Shown: positions 10,563 through 19,904 of the stretch, piece by piece | Numbering within the stretch: the first letter of the stretch is position 1 | Layout of the letters: the number at the start of each line of letters is the position of its first letter | NCBI GenBank assembly: GCA_009823505.1 | Contig: VZQC01006272.1 | Location: 39,137 to 103,136 of the forward strand | DNA: 64,000 nt | Origin: Rhizomys pruinosus | Taxonomy: Eukaryota; Chordata; Mammalia; Rodentia; Spalacidae | Direction: 5' to 3' | Made by a program: the position numbers and the translations under genes | The notes under the pieces: generated by a model | The model's database searches: none | What the model saw: the letters and a program-made list of their open reading frames with translations, nothing else | Told to the model about the DNA's origin: nothing

Positions 10563-11217
10563 ATGGATGTGAGGACTGCAGCAAGGTGTGCGCACGTGAG
10601 GACTGCGGCACGGTGTGAGCACGTGAGGAGTGCGGTACAGAGTGCGCACGTGAGGAGTGCGGTACAGAATGCACACGTGAGGACTGTGGCACAGTGGGCA
10701 CGGTGTGCGCACGTGAGGACTGCAGTATGGTGTGCTCAGGTGAGGACTGCAGTAAGGTGTGCGCACGTGAGGACTGCGGCATGGTGGGGACTGCGGCATG
10801 GTGTGGTCAGGTGAGGACTGCGGTACAGTGTGTGCACGTGAGGACTGCGGCACGGTGGGCACAGTGTGGGCACGTGAGGACTGCAGCACGGTGTGCTCAG
10901 GTGAGGACTGTGGCACGGTGTGAGCACGTGAGGACTGCGATACGGTGTGCTCAGGTGAGGACTGCGGCACGGTGTGCTCAGGTGAGGACTACGGCACGGT
11001 GTGCGCAGGTGAGGACTGCGGCACGGTGTGCGCAGGTGAGGACTGCTGTACGGTGTGCGCAGGTGAGGACTGCAGCACGGTGTGCGCAGGTGAGGACTGC
11101 GGCACGGTGTGCTCAGGTGAGGACTGCGGCACGGTGTGCGCAGGTGAGGACTGCTGTACGGTGTGCGCACGTGAGGACTGCGGCACGGTGTGCGCAGGTG
11201 AGGACTGCGGCACGGCG
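10563..11217. repeat. 27-bp GC-rich minisatellite, 23 units
   Basis: Units begin with 'gaggactgcggcacggtgtg' at 10571, 10598, 10625, 10652, 10679, 10715, 10742, 10769, 10813, 10840, 10876 and then every 27 bp from 10903 to 11200. Three spacings are longer (36, 44 and 36 bp). The distal half is the more homogeneous. Every unit except the first contains CACGTG or CAGGTG. Because 27 is a multiple of three, several frames on both strands stay open (up to 196 codons). The nonapeptide repeats these give are artefacts. Confidence 0.97.
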
Positions 11218-12239
11218 GTGGTTGGATTTCAGCTTCTTCTGGAATCCTGGAGTACTTACAGCTGCTTTTTACTGTTTCCCATGACAAAGAGATTTGACAG
11301 CGTCTTTCTTTCTGCTTCTAGTCCCCTCTGCTAGCTCTCCTTCCCCAGAGCTTCTCATGTCTTTTACCAAATTATTTTATTTATTTAAAATTTACATTTG
11401 CATAATTTACTTATTTTAAATGGGGACAATTAAATTTCGCCACTTAATTTGTAATTTGGTTATTTCTATTAATTGGAATTCGTATTAGATTTTTTATGTT
11501 ATTGTTTTATCGTGTAGAGAGAGCTGAGGGACAAAGCTGGTGGTCATAGTTGGCATGGGCAGTCCTTTGGGATTTTTGCCTGTCCCCCTTGAAGCCACTG
11601 TGGCTTCTTCATGGCTTTGTTCTCAGCAGCTGGGCTCAGCACCGCCCTCGGTCCAGGCAGATGTCCAGGGGTTGGCACAGGGGGCAGTGGGCTCAGTACT
11701 TGGCTGGAGTTCCTGGCTGTAAGGCCCTGGGTTCTGGCAGAAGGTATTGAGCTGTCCCATGTGTTCCTGGGGCTGGGGACATCTGTGGTTTCGTCAGAAC
11801 AGATGCCCCCTGGCAAGGCACAGAGAGGATAACAGAACACACTTGAGGACCAGGCTTTCTGACACCGAGGGAGCAGCTGGGTCTGGCCACAGTTACATCT
11901 GTGGACTTCATCCTGTGAAGAGCCTTTGAAACTCCCTCCTCCCTTCTCAAAGTCACTTCACGCTGAATTCTCTTTCCCTCACAACCACAGGAGTTCTGTT
12001 GGAAGAGGCTCTCTCTCTGTCCCTGTCTGTGTAACCTTGCCCTTTCTCAGTTCTCTGAATGAAACTACCCTTCCTGGTCTCAGCCATTTGGGGCTCTGCC
12101 GGCCAAGCATCCTTGCTGTGTCCCTTTCTAGGTATGAGCAAGGCATAGCCTGGGCAAATCCCAGGACTTCTCACAGACTCAGGCTCCTTGTTTTTAAATG
12201 GAAATGAAAACCTGAGCTTAGAGAGCTCCCAGCTAGGAC
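11218..12239. other. Single-copy interval with AT-rich core
   Basis: An AT-rich block (about 11380-11515) has TTA/ATTA words and an octamer-like 'atttgcat' near 11395. The remainder is ordinary. Open frames near 11540-11956 on both strands have no recognisable family. Confidence 0.45.
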
Positions 12240-12312
12240 AGGGCTGTGGCTCAGTGCAGTGTGCTCTCCTCGCATTGCATGAGGCCCCAGGTTCAATCCC
12301 CAGTAGTGCCAA
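12240..12312 (+). mobile_element. ID SINE
   Basis: tRNA-Ala-derived ID element: 'gggctgtggctcagtgcag' followed by 'gcatgaggccccaggttcaa'. Diverged, without a clear A-tail. Confidence 0.75.
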
Positions 12313-12969
12313 AGGGATAAGGAGAGGGTAGGAAAGCACGAGAATATTCCATGTGAGATGTTCCAATTGTGCTTATTTTTATCAGGCACTATTAATAAAC
12401 GGAGGGTAGTGGCAGGCAGCCTCTTTCCTCTTTTGTCTAGTCCATATGCTTCCCATGCAGATGGAGGTTGGAAAACATTTAAAAGAAAGTATTAAGGGCT
12501 CTACTCTACTGGTTTCTAAGAATCAACAGATGAGTAGATATCATGTCCCTGGAGGTGGCTCTGGGTTAGAGGTGGCCGTCATTGGCTCAGAGGACCATCA
12601 AGAGCACAGAGAGAACATAGCCAGGATAATGCGTGGTCCGTTTATTAACTCATCACGTACCACAGACCAGGCACTGTCTGTATGGGAGCCTGATGGGAAC
12701 AAGACTGGGAAGGCTATTTTTTCCTGTTCCTGGAAAAGATGTGAACAGATGAGTGTTTAGCCCACAACACCAAGAAATGATTCTACCCAGATCTAACTTG
12801 TGAATTAGTGAAGGTTCCCGGGGTGACGTACAGGAGCATGGCAGGCGACTGCAAAGTGGCTGCATCACCAGGCCCACCCCAACCTGGATGACCACTCAAG
12901 AAAGCTGGGTCCAGGGAGCACCCTGGTCAACTTGCTGAGCTGGCACCCCATGAAAGTCTCCTCCTTAAG
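12313..12969. other. Single-copy interval
   Basis: Nothing firmly recognised. A plus-strand frame of 104 codons (12446-12760) lacks recognisable domains. Confidence 0.4.
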
Positions 12970-13097
12970 AAAATATGACAGAACGCATGAAATCTGGTGT
13001 GTGGGGGGATGTTTGGGGGGTGAAGCCGGGGAGGGAGATTTAAGTATGACTAAGATATATTGTATGAAATGCACACAACTCAATAAAATGTGTGGAA
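12970..13097 (+). mobile_element. L1 3' end with G-rich tract
   Basis: G-runs (13003-13035) are followed by 'agatatattgtatgaaatgc' and 'actcaataaaatg', the usual rodent L1 3' end with its polyadenylation signal. Confidence 0.7.
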
Positions 13098-13146
13098 AAA
13101 GTTTCCTTTCTAGTAAATATTTACTTCTTATTTATTTACAATAATT

Positions 13147-13317
13147 TATTTATTTATTTATTTATTTATTTATTTTAGTCTTTTTGAGACAGGGTCTCTG
13201 CATCCCCAGCTGAACTGGAACTCACTTTGCAGACAAGGCTGGCCTTGAACTCACAGAGATCAGCCTGCTTCTACCTCCCAAGTGCTGGGATTAAAGGTGT
13301 ACACCACCACACCTTGC
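13147..13317 (-). mobile_element. B1 SINE with (TTTA)n tail
   Basis: A (TTTA)n stretch (13147-13175) forms the tail side of a reverse-strand B1 (13176-13317). Confidence 0.93.
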
Positions 13318-13319
13318 TT

Positions 13320-13525
13320 ATTATTTCTATTTTATGTGTATGAGTGTATTGCCTGCATATTGTGTAAGTGCAACTTGTGTTGTGCAGTGCCTGTGGAGAA
13401 CAGACGACGGTGTCAGATCCTCTGGAACTGGAGTTACATCTGGTCTTTAGCCACCATGTGGGTGCTGGAAACTGAACTGAGGATCTCTACAAGAGCAGCT
13501 AGTGCTCTTCAATGCTGAGCTTCCT
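13320..13525 (-). mobile_element. B2 SINE, diverged
   Basis: Reverse-strand B2: 'atgtgtatgagtgtattgcc' through 'gctagtgctcttcaatgctg'. The last 5' bases are degraded. Confidence 0.88.
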
Positions 13526-13531
13526 CAGCAT

Positions 13532-13587
13532 TCTCTCTCTTTCTTTCTTTCTCTCCTTCCTTTTTCATTTCATTTCATTTCATTCCA
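13532..13587. repeat. (TTTC)n / (TTTCA)n pyrimidine repeat
   Basis: CTTT units change to CATTT units directly before the next B2; probably derived from its tail. Confidence 0.9.
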
Positions 13588-13749
13588 TGTTTGTGAATGA
13601 ATTTGTGGGCCCAAGGAGGCCAGAAGAGGGTGTTGGATCCTCTGGAACTGTAGTTATAGGCAATCATGAGCCAGGGTTGCTGGGATCTGAACTCAGGTCT
13701 TTTGTAAGAGCTATAAGTGATCTTAACAGCTGAGTGATCTCTCCACCCC
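13588..13749 (-). mobile_element. B2/B3 SINE, 3'-truncated
   Basis: Reverse-strand body 'ggaggccagaagagggtgtt' to 'gagtgatctctccacccc'. It contains a CTCF-like core 'gccagaagaggg'. Confidence 0.85.
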
Positions 13750-14206
13750 AAATGTTTACTTCTTATAATAACCTTAGGGAGGGGCCCTGTGAGTCTTGTA
13801 GCTTTCTGTGCGGTCTGAACCATGTAAGCTTCCGTAGATTTCTGAGCCAGATGAGCCTCCAGCCTCCTTCCAGGAAGCAAGCCTCCTGGAAGAAACAGCC
13901 ACACACCACCTGTTCTCACTATGAACAACTGAAGGAGATGAAGAGCTTGCCCAATATTAGGAGCAGGTAGAGAGGCCTTCATTCACAGAGTTAACCCTGT
14001 GTTTGAGGGGCATATCTCAAAGAATGTTCACAATTTGATGGAGTATTGGGTTCATTGCTCCCCCATCCCGTCCCCCAAGCCTGCTCAAGAAATGGCGAGA
14101 CTCTCATGAGTATGTTATTTTCAAATTCAACCAAATCTATACCACCAAAATTGCCATTATTTAGACATTATTTTATGACACATGATCTTGTGGAAAATAA
14201 GCATTG
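13750..14206. other. Single-copy interval
   Basis: No repeat recognised. Reverse-strand open frame continuity into the neighbouring B2 has no support. Confidence 0.45.
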
Positions 14207-14425
14207 GGGGGCTGGAGAGATGGCTCAGTGGTTAAGAGCACTGGCTTCTCTGACTGAGGACCCAGGTTCGATTCCCAGCACCCACATGGTGGCTAACAAC
14301 AACCATCTGTAACTCCAGTTCCAGGAGATTTAAAGCTTTCTTCTGACCTCCAGGGTGTTGCACTATGCGATGCACTTAGATTCATGTGGGTAATACACTC
14401 ATACACATAAAATGAAAAAAAAAAT
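14207..14425 (+). mobile_element. B2 SINE
   Basis: Complete short-form B2 with an A-rich tail ending 'aaaaaaaaaataaaaaac'. Flanks 'aaataagcattgg' and 'aactaagcatgg' are an imperfect duplication. Confidence 0.93.
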
Positions 14426-14599
14426 AAAAAACTAAGCATGGGGAAAAACAGTCTCTCCACTTCTTCTAGAACTTTCCTATAACAATGTAGATTTCCTCTT
14501 TCCTTTATTCTTTGTCAAACGAAATTACTTAGGAAGCCAAATTTAAGTCATTTCAGAACTGCACACATGCAAAATCTTTTATGAGAAACATTTGACCTG

Positions 14600-15060
14600 A
14601 TTTGTTTTACTAATTAACAAGTATCCTTCCCCTGAATGAGTGTTTCACCTGACAGCACATTTTTAATCAAGGCGTAAATTGCAGCAAACCAAGGTTTCTA
14701 AGAAAACCATGAAATGCCACCTCCGCGGTAAGATGCACATGTCAGGGCTATAACACAGCAGGGACCTGGGCGAGGGGAGCCGGAGCTGATTTGCTGAAGG
14801 GAGTGAAGAGTCCACCATGAAATAATAACTTCCTGCCCTGTGTAAAAATGTGACAAATGGCCGAGAGGAGAGTGCAGCCGGAGATTGTAACAGCCCAAGG
14901 TGAGGCTCGATTGTCACTGAGGATGGATGGGGTCTGATGGCAGGAGGAACAATTAAAGGAGAATTAATTTGGAGAAAAGAAAGGTGTCGCGAAGCACCTT
15001 TCTTTGTGAACCATAATATTTGAGCCAAATGGCCTGTGTGCCTCCTTCAAGCCCAAACAG
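14600..15060. promoter_or_regulatory. Candidate conserved non-coding element
   Basis: Repeat-free DNA with scattered CpG, 'ggaacaattaaaggagaatt' (SOX-type ACAAT beside ATTA) and a G/C-balanced body. A reverse-strand open frame of 121 codons (14663-15028) has no domain features. The enhancer reading is inference. Confidence 0.3.
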
Positions 15061-15329
15061 TGAGCAGCTTCTGGGTCACAGGAGCCAGAAAAGTCACTGT
15101 CGGTCCTGGGAGCTAGGAGTCCCAAAGAGACGCACCAACGTGGGCCAGCCATGGCACAGAGCAGGAACTGTGACTTGTACAAGAAGCTCAGCCTCCTGGT
15201 GCAGAAAGGTGGGGCTGTAGGCAGGGCTGTGGCCCCCAAAAGCAGTAGACCGGGCAGGGCTCAGCCTGGAGTTAAGGCTGTTTGGAATATCAGGGCATTG
15301 ATGTGGTTCATTCTCTTTTAAAATTTTTA
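15061..15329. other. Single-copy interval
   Basis: Ordinary sequence with nothing recognised. Confidence 0.4.
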
Positions 15330-15525
15330 TTATTATTAGTGTGTGCACGTGTGTGTATGTGTGTTCGGATGTGTACATGTGTGGATGCTCAGATGCTATG
15401 ACCTCATCTACATTTGGAGGTCTTTTGGGGATCGGTTCTTTCCTTCCATAGGTTCTGGGGCTCAGACTCAGGTTGCCAGGCTTTTGTGGGAAGCACTTTA
15501 CCTGCTGAGCCATCTTGCAGGCTCT
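15330..15525 (-). mobile_element. B4-type SINE, internally deleted
   Basis: A TG-rich tail side is followed by 'ggttctggggctcagactca' and 'gcactttacctgctgagcca', the antisense 5' region of B4-type SINEs. The B1-like middle is missing. Confidence 0.6.
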
Positions 15526-15560
15526 GATGTGTTTAATTTTCAACTTAAAAAGTTAGTCTT

Positions 15561-15784
15561 GGGGGCTGGAGAGATGGCCTAGCGGTTAAGTGCTGACTGC
15601 TCTTGCAGAGGACCCAGGTTCAATCCCCAGCACCCACATGGCAGCTGAGAACCATCTTTGACTCCAGTCCTAGGGGAGTCCAATGCCCTCTTCTGATCTC
15701 TGTGGCATTGCACGACACGGGTGCACAGACCTGCATGCAGACAGTACGCTCATACACATAAAAAATAATGAAATAAATAAAATA
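15561..15784 (+). mobile_element. B2 SINE, short form
   Basis: Complete, CpG-bearing B2. Perfect 14-bp duplication 'aaaaagttagtctt' at 15547-15560 and 15785-15798. Confidence 0.95.
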
Positions 15785-15798
15785 AAAAAGTTAGTCTT

Positions 15799-15940
15799 TA
15801 GCTGGGGCTGGTGGTGGATGTCTTTAATTTCAGCATTCTGGAGGTAGAGGCAGGTTGATCTCTGTGAGATCAAGGCCAGCCTGGTCTACATAGCTGTGGC
15901 TACTGGGAGACCCTGTCTTAAAAAGACCAAAAAAAAAAGT
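15799..15940 (+). mobile_element. B1 SINE
   Basis: Diverged B1 directly after the right duplication of the preceding B2. It lacks about 15 bp in the 3' half and ends in an A-run. Confidence 0.88.
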
Positions 15941-16079
15941 CTTTGATAGTTGCAAGTTAATTAAATTACTTAATTTAGAGGGTCTCGTTCTCTAGTGTAG
16001 ACCGGCCTCAAACCCATGATCCTCTTGCCGCAGCCTCCAAGTGCTAACTGGCTAATATGCAGGGAATTGAAAATATCCT

Positions 16080-16552
16080 GGGGCTGGACAGTTGTCTCAG
16101 TGGTTAAGAACACCAACTGCTCTTGCAGAGGACCTGGGTTCGATTCCCAGCACCCACATGGCAGCTAAGAACTGTCTTTTTTTTTTTTTTTTTGAGACAG
16201 GGTCTCTCTTTAGCCCCAGCCAGCCCGGAACTCATTCTGTAGACCAGGCTGGCCTTGAACTCACAGAGATCCGCCTGCCTCTACCTCCCAAGTGCTAGGA
16301 TTAAAGGTGTGTGCCACCATGCCCGGCTTAAAGACAGCTATTAGCTGCCATGTGGATACTGGGAATCGAACCCGGGTCCTCTGCAAGAGCAGTCAGTGCT
16401 TTTAACCGCTGAGCCATCTCTCCAGCCCCCAGAACCATCTTTAATTCCAGTTCCAGGGGAATCCAACACCCTCTTCTGACTTCCACAGCATTCTTCGACA
16501 TGGGTGTACCTACCTACATGCAGACAGTACACTCATACACATAAAAAAAAAA
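16080..16552 (+). mobile_element. B2 SINE split by a nested SINE insertion
   Basis: The B2 5' part (16080-16171) and 3' part (16430-16552) together make a complete B2. Its 11-bp target-site duplication 'gaaaatatcct' is at 16069-16079 and 16553-16563. The interruption is an opposite-strand chimeric SINE. Confidence 0.93.
16172..16429 (-). mobile_element. Chimeric SINE: B2 head fused to B1
   Basis: Read on the minus strand: a B2 head starting 'ggggctggagagatggctca' (16429 down to about 16330) runs straight into a complete B1 (about 16327 to 16187) and then poly-A (poly-T at 16172-16190). The junction is 'tcttta' joined to 'agccggg'. An imperfect repeat 'agaactgtcttt' / 'agaaccatcttt' on the two sides looks like its own target-site duplication. 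The same junction occurs at 19412-19656. Confidence 0.8.
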
Positions 16553-16604
16553 GAAAATATCCTACCAGGGTTCAAAGAGGTTATGATTCTGTGTTGGACT
16601 TGAG

Positions 16605-16668
16605 GTGTAGCTCAGAGGTAGAATACTTGCCTAGTGTGAGTTGTACCCTGGGTTCCAATCCCTAGGCT
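16605..16668 (+). mobile_element. ID SINE
   Basis: ID-type core 'gaggtgtagctcagaggtag' to 'ctgggttccaatccctaggc', followed by a GA repeat in place of the A-tail. Confidence 0.8.
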
Positions 16669-16669
16669 G

Positions 16670-16726
<57 letters not shown>

Positions 16727-16727
16727 T
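16670..16727. repeat. (GA)n microsatellite
   Basis: About 25 GA units at the 3' end of the ID element. Confidence 0.97.
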
Positions 16728-17034
16728 TGACTTACAATTTTCATTAGTCCTTTGTCTCTGCCCCTCTTTTTTTTCTGTTTTTATACCCCCCCCACTGAGG
16801 CCTCAGTGGACTCTTAAATCTAATGATAACTAAAGCTCCATGAAGTAGGTTTTTAAAGATCATCACATATTCTTATTCAAAACCCAATTATTTTGAAATA
16901 TAAAAATCTCAAAATTAAATGCTTCCTATTCCATTTCCCATGGAAAATGACCTTTAATGGTTTGCTGTATAGACTTTCAATTTTATTTTTAATGTACAAA
17001 ATAACCTTTATTATTCAAAAGAAGCAACTGTCCA
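16728..17034. other. Single-copy AT-rich interval
   Basis: No repeat recognised. Contains a short C8 run at about 16786. Confidence 0.4.
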
Positions 17035-17220
17035 GGGGCTGAGATGGTTCAGTGGTGAAAAGCACTTTCTGATCTTCCAGAGGACTGGAGTTGGATTCCC
17101 AGCACTCTCAGTTGGGGGCTCACAACTGCCTGCACCTCCAGTTCCAGGGAGATTTATGCTCTCTTCTGGCCTCTTCAGGCATACTCTCGAAGAGACAGGC
17201 ATATATACACATGGATAAAA
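17035..17220 (+). mobile_element. B2/B3-type SINE, diverged
   Basis: Begins 'ggggctgagatggttcagtg', body to 'tatatacacatggataaaa'. The middle segment 'gggggctcacaactgcctgc' is B3-like. Confidence 0.88.
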
Positions 17221-17225
17221 AATTT

Positions 17226-17425
17226 AAAAAATATTTATTATTTTTTTGTGTATGAATGCATTGTCTGCATGTGTGTAAGTGTACCAGTGTCATGTTGTGC
17301 TCATGAAGGTCAGAAGAGGGTGTCAAATTCTCCCTGGAACTGGAGTTATGTGGTGCTGGGAATTGAACCCAGGTTCTCTGCAAGAGGAGCCAATGCTCTT
17401 AACTGCTGAGCCATCTCTCCAGCCT
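17226..17425 (-). mobile_element. B2 SINE
   Basis: Reverse-strand B2 abutting the previous element tail-to-tail, ending 'gagccatctctccagcctg'. A small deletion lies near 'gttatgtggtgctggg'. Confidence 0.9.
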
Positions 17426-17437
17426 GAATAAAAAAAA

Positions 17438-17583
17438 AATTCTGGACATGGTGGTGCATGCCTTTAATCCCAGCACTTGTGAGGTAGAGATAGGCAGATC
17501 TGTGAGAGTGAGGCTAGCCTGGGCTACATAGGGAGTTCCAGGCCAGCCAGGGCTACAAAGAGACCCTGTCACGAAATACCAAA
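17438..17583 (+). mobile_element. B1 SINE
   Basis: Near-complete B1 lacking a few 5' bases, with 'ggccagccagggctacaaag', closer to the mouse-type middle than the local young B1. Confidence 0.9.
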
Positions 17584-17649
17584 AACAAACAAAAATTAAA
17601 GAAAAATTTAAAAAATGAAGAAACCACTTCTTTTTTTTCTTTTTTCTTT

Positions 17650-17880
17650 TTTTTAATTTTTTAATTTTATTTTATTTTCGTATGTGTATGAATGTACTGT
17701 CTGCATGTAGGTCTGTGCACCTGTGTCGTGCAATGCCGCAGAGGTCAGAAGAGGGCATTGGATTCCCCTGGAACTGGAGCTAAAGGTGGTTTTCAGCCAC
17801 CATGTGGGTGCTGGGGATCGAACCCGTGTCCTCTGTAAGAGCAGTCGGCACTCTTAACCATTAGGCCATCTCTCCAGCCC
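17650..17880 (-). mobile_element. B2 SINE, short form
   Basis: Complete reverse-strand B2 with CpG retained in the 5' region ('gcagtcggcactc') and a long A/T-rich tail side. Confidence 0.94.
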
Positions 17881-18002
17881 TTGATTTTGTTCTTTTACAA
17901 GAGGATGTTCATGATCGGTTCTGGAAATCTAAGCTGTAATCTGTAGTTGGTGAGTTCTTAGCCTCTGGTCGCCAGCTTTCTATGATTTAAATGGACATAG
18001 TA

Positions 18003-18244
18003 GGGGCTGGAGAGATAGCCTAGTGGTTAAGAGCACTGACTGCTCTTGCAGAGGATCCAGGTTCAATCCCCAGCACCCACATGGCAGCTAAGAACTGTCT
18101 GTAACTCCAATTCCAGGAGAACTCCAGTTCCAGGGGAATCCGACACCCTCTTCTGACCTCTGTGGCTTTGCACGACACGGGTGCACAAACCTACATGCAG
18201 ACAGTACATTCATACACATACAAAAATAAATAAAATTAAAAAAA
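18003..18244 (+). mobile_element. B2 SINE, long form
   Basis: Complete B2 carrying the internal duplication. Imperfect flanking repeat 'atttaaatggacat' / 'atttaagtggacat'. Confidence 0.94.
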
Positions 18245-18299
18245 ATTTAAGTGGACATTGTATTCAAAGTGACTTCTAAATGTTCAACTCTACTCACGA

Positions 18300-18860
18300 A
18301 GATCAGTGTGGCTCTCAGTTGTCATTGTAGCTGCTCCTCTGTGCAGTGCACTTGGTTAATACAGGGGCTCAAAGCTGCCCAAAACACAGAGAATAAGAAT
18401 TTGTAGAATGCTCTGCCATAATGGGACATCCATATCATGTGTCCACCAACCAGGGCTCAGGAAGCAAGTGACACTGAGGAAGAAAGGATCAAACAGCCAG
18501 AGATGAGACTGGATTGACCAGCATCAAGGAAGTCATGACAGGACGGTGGCTCCAATGAATTCCCATCAGCTGTGGTGTCTTGCAGGAGACGGGAACAAGA
18601 TGAATCCAGTCCACATTTCTGCATGCCTGAGGGAAAGGCACAACAGACCCTACTTCTGGTTGAGGAACATGTGAAGGTTGACAGATATGGGAAGGAGTGT
18701 CAGGTTTTCATATGTTCATATGGGGAAGTTTGACCTTGTTACAGAGCATGGTCCAACAGAAGTGCAAATGTGGGCAGAACTGACAGGACTCAGTTTGTTA
18801 TTAAAATGAGAAGAGAACATGTGGAGTCTTGGGAGGATTGGTGGTGGGCTATGAAGATAT
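18300..18860 (+). mobile_element. Rodent L1 3' UTR, diverged
   Basis: Pieces matching L1 3' UTR order: 'taatgggacatccatatca', 'ggctcaggaagcaa', 'agaactgacaggactcag' and 'gaagagaacatgtggagtc'. Heavily diverged, no ORF2. Confidence 0.55.
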
Positions 18861-19030
18861 ATACGTTACTTCTATTCAATTAAGAATCAATGGCCATCTG
18901 TCTCTTGGCTTTCACCATTGTAAACAAATTTGAACATCCATATAAATGAATTTATTTAAGACTGTGATTTTTATGTCTTGGGCAATTTTTACCATATTTG
19001 CCATGGCCATTTATGAACTAAAGTATTTTT

Positions 19031-19206
19031 TATTTGATTTTTTTTAATAATAAGTAATAAGTAATGAATACAAACATCCTTAATGTAAAACCAATTTGCA
19101 AGCAGCTATGCCCAAACTTATACAGCCCAAGGCCCCCATTGTCCAGCTGGAGGGGCGCGTATGTACAATCATGTTGATCAAATAAGAGTCCAGTCTATAT
19201 TGCTGT
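19031..19206 (-). pseudogene. Processed retrocopy candidate (3' fragment of an unknown transcript)
   Basis: A 176-bp insert lies between perfect 16-bp direct repeats 'gaactaaagtattttt' (19015-19030 and 19207-19222). Its left end is T-rich, so it is a minus-strand retroposition with an A-rich tail. The body matches none of the SINE or L1 sequences in the window. It resembles the 3' end of an mRNA, but I cannot name the parent gene. Confidence 0.65.
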
Positions 19207-19238
19207 GAACTAAAGTATTTTTAAAATAATAAAAAAAA

Positions 19239-19398
19239 GTACTGGCTGCTCTTGCAGAGGACTCAGGTTCAGTTCCCAGCATCTACATGGTGGCTAACAA
19301 CCATCCATAACTCCAGTTCTAGGGGATCTAATGTACCTTTTCTGGCCCCCCACAGACATCATATAACACAGGTGCACTTACGTATATACAGACACATG
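19239..19398 (+). mobile_element. B2 SINE, 5'-truncated
   Basis: Starts inside the B2 head ('tactggctgctcttgcagag') and runs to 'cagacacatg'. Preceded by an A-run. Confidence 0.88.
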
Positions 19399-19411
19399 AA
19401 GAGCATTTATA

Positions 19412-19656
19412 GGGGCAGGAGAGATGGCTCAGCGGTTGAGAGCACTGACTGCTCTTGCAGAGGACCTGGGTTCAATTCCCAGCACTCACATGGTGGCTAA
19501 GAACCATCTTTAAGCTGGGTGTGGTGGTGCATGCTTTTAATCCTAGCACTCAGGAGGCAGAGGCAGGCAGATCTCTGTGAGTTCAAGGCCAACCTGGTCT
19601 ACAGAGTGAGTTCTAGGCCAGCTGGGGCTATAGGGAGACCCTGTCTCAAAAGAAAA
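19412..19656 (+). mobile_element. Chimeric SINE: B2 head fused to B1, with TSD
   Basis: About 100 bp of B2 head (19412 to about 19511) ends 'aagaaccatcttta' and continues without a tail into a complete B1 ('agctgggtgtggtgg..'). An A-rich tail is present only at the end. A perfect 13-bp duplication 'aagagcatttata' (19399-19411 and 19657-19669) brackets the whole composite. The rest of the B2 is absent, so this does not look like a B1 inserted into a B2. Confidence 0.88.
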
Positions 19657-19679
19657 AAGAGCATTTATAAAAAGGGGTG

Positions 19680-19890
19680 GATCAGTGAGAGATCTTAGGT
19701 TATGCACCCCTGGAAGGGGGTCATGGGACATCACTCGCTCCTCTTTCTTGTTGCTTCCTGGCTGCTGTGAAGTGAGCAGCTTCTTCACCACATTCTCCTG
19801 CCATGATTTGCTGTTAGAGGCCCAAGTGGGCCAATCAGTCATGGACTTAAACCTCCGAAATTTAGCCCCAAGGCAGACTTTCCTTTAAAA
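19680..19890 (+). mobile_element. Possible old LTR fragment
   Basis: Words such as 'gcttcctggctgctgtgaag', 'ctcctgccatgatttgctg' and 'acttaaacctccgaaattta' resemble the ends of ancient LTR elements. Weak family assignment. Confidence 0.35.
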
Positions 19891-19904
19891 AAATCCCTAC
19901 ATAT

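Noticed and set aside
10563..11217. CRISPR-like array
   Set aside because: Units abut with no unique spacers, and the genome is mammalian. It is a minisatellite.
10515..11334. Long open frames of nonapeptide repeats on both strands (up to 196 codons)
   Set aside because: The 27-bp unit is a multiple of three and contains few stops, so several frames on both strands are open at once. No start context, splice sites or family support.
16080..16171. tRNA genes suggested by A and B box motifs in many places
   Set aside because: All lie in B2, B4-type or ID SINE heads. None has a complete cloverleaf with an acceptor stem of a true tRNA.
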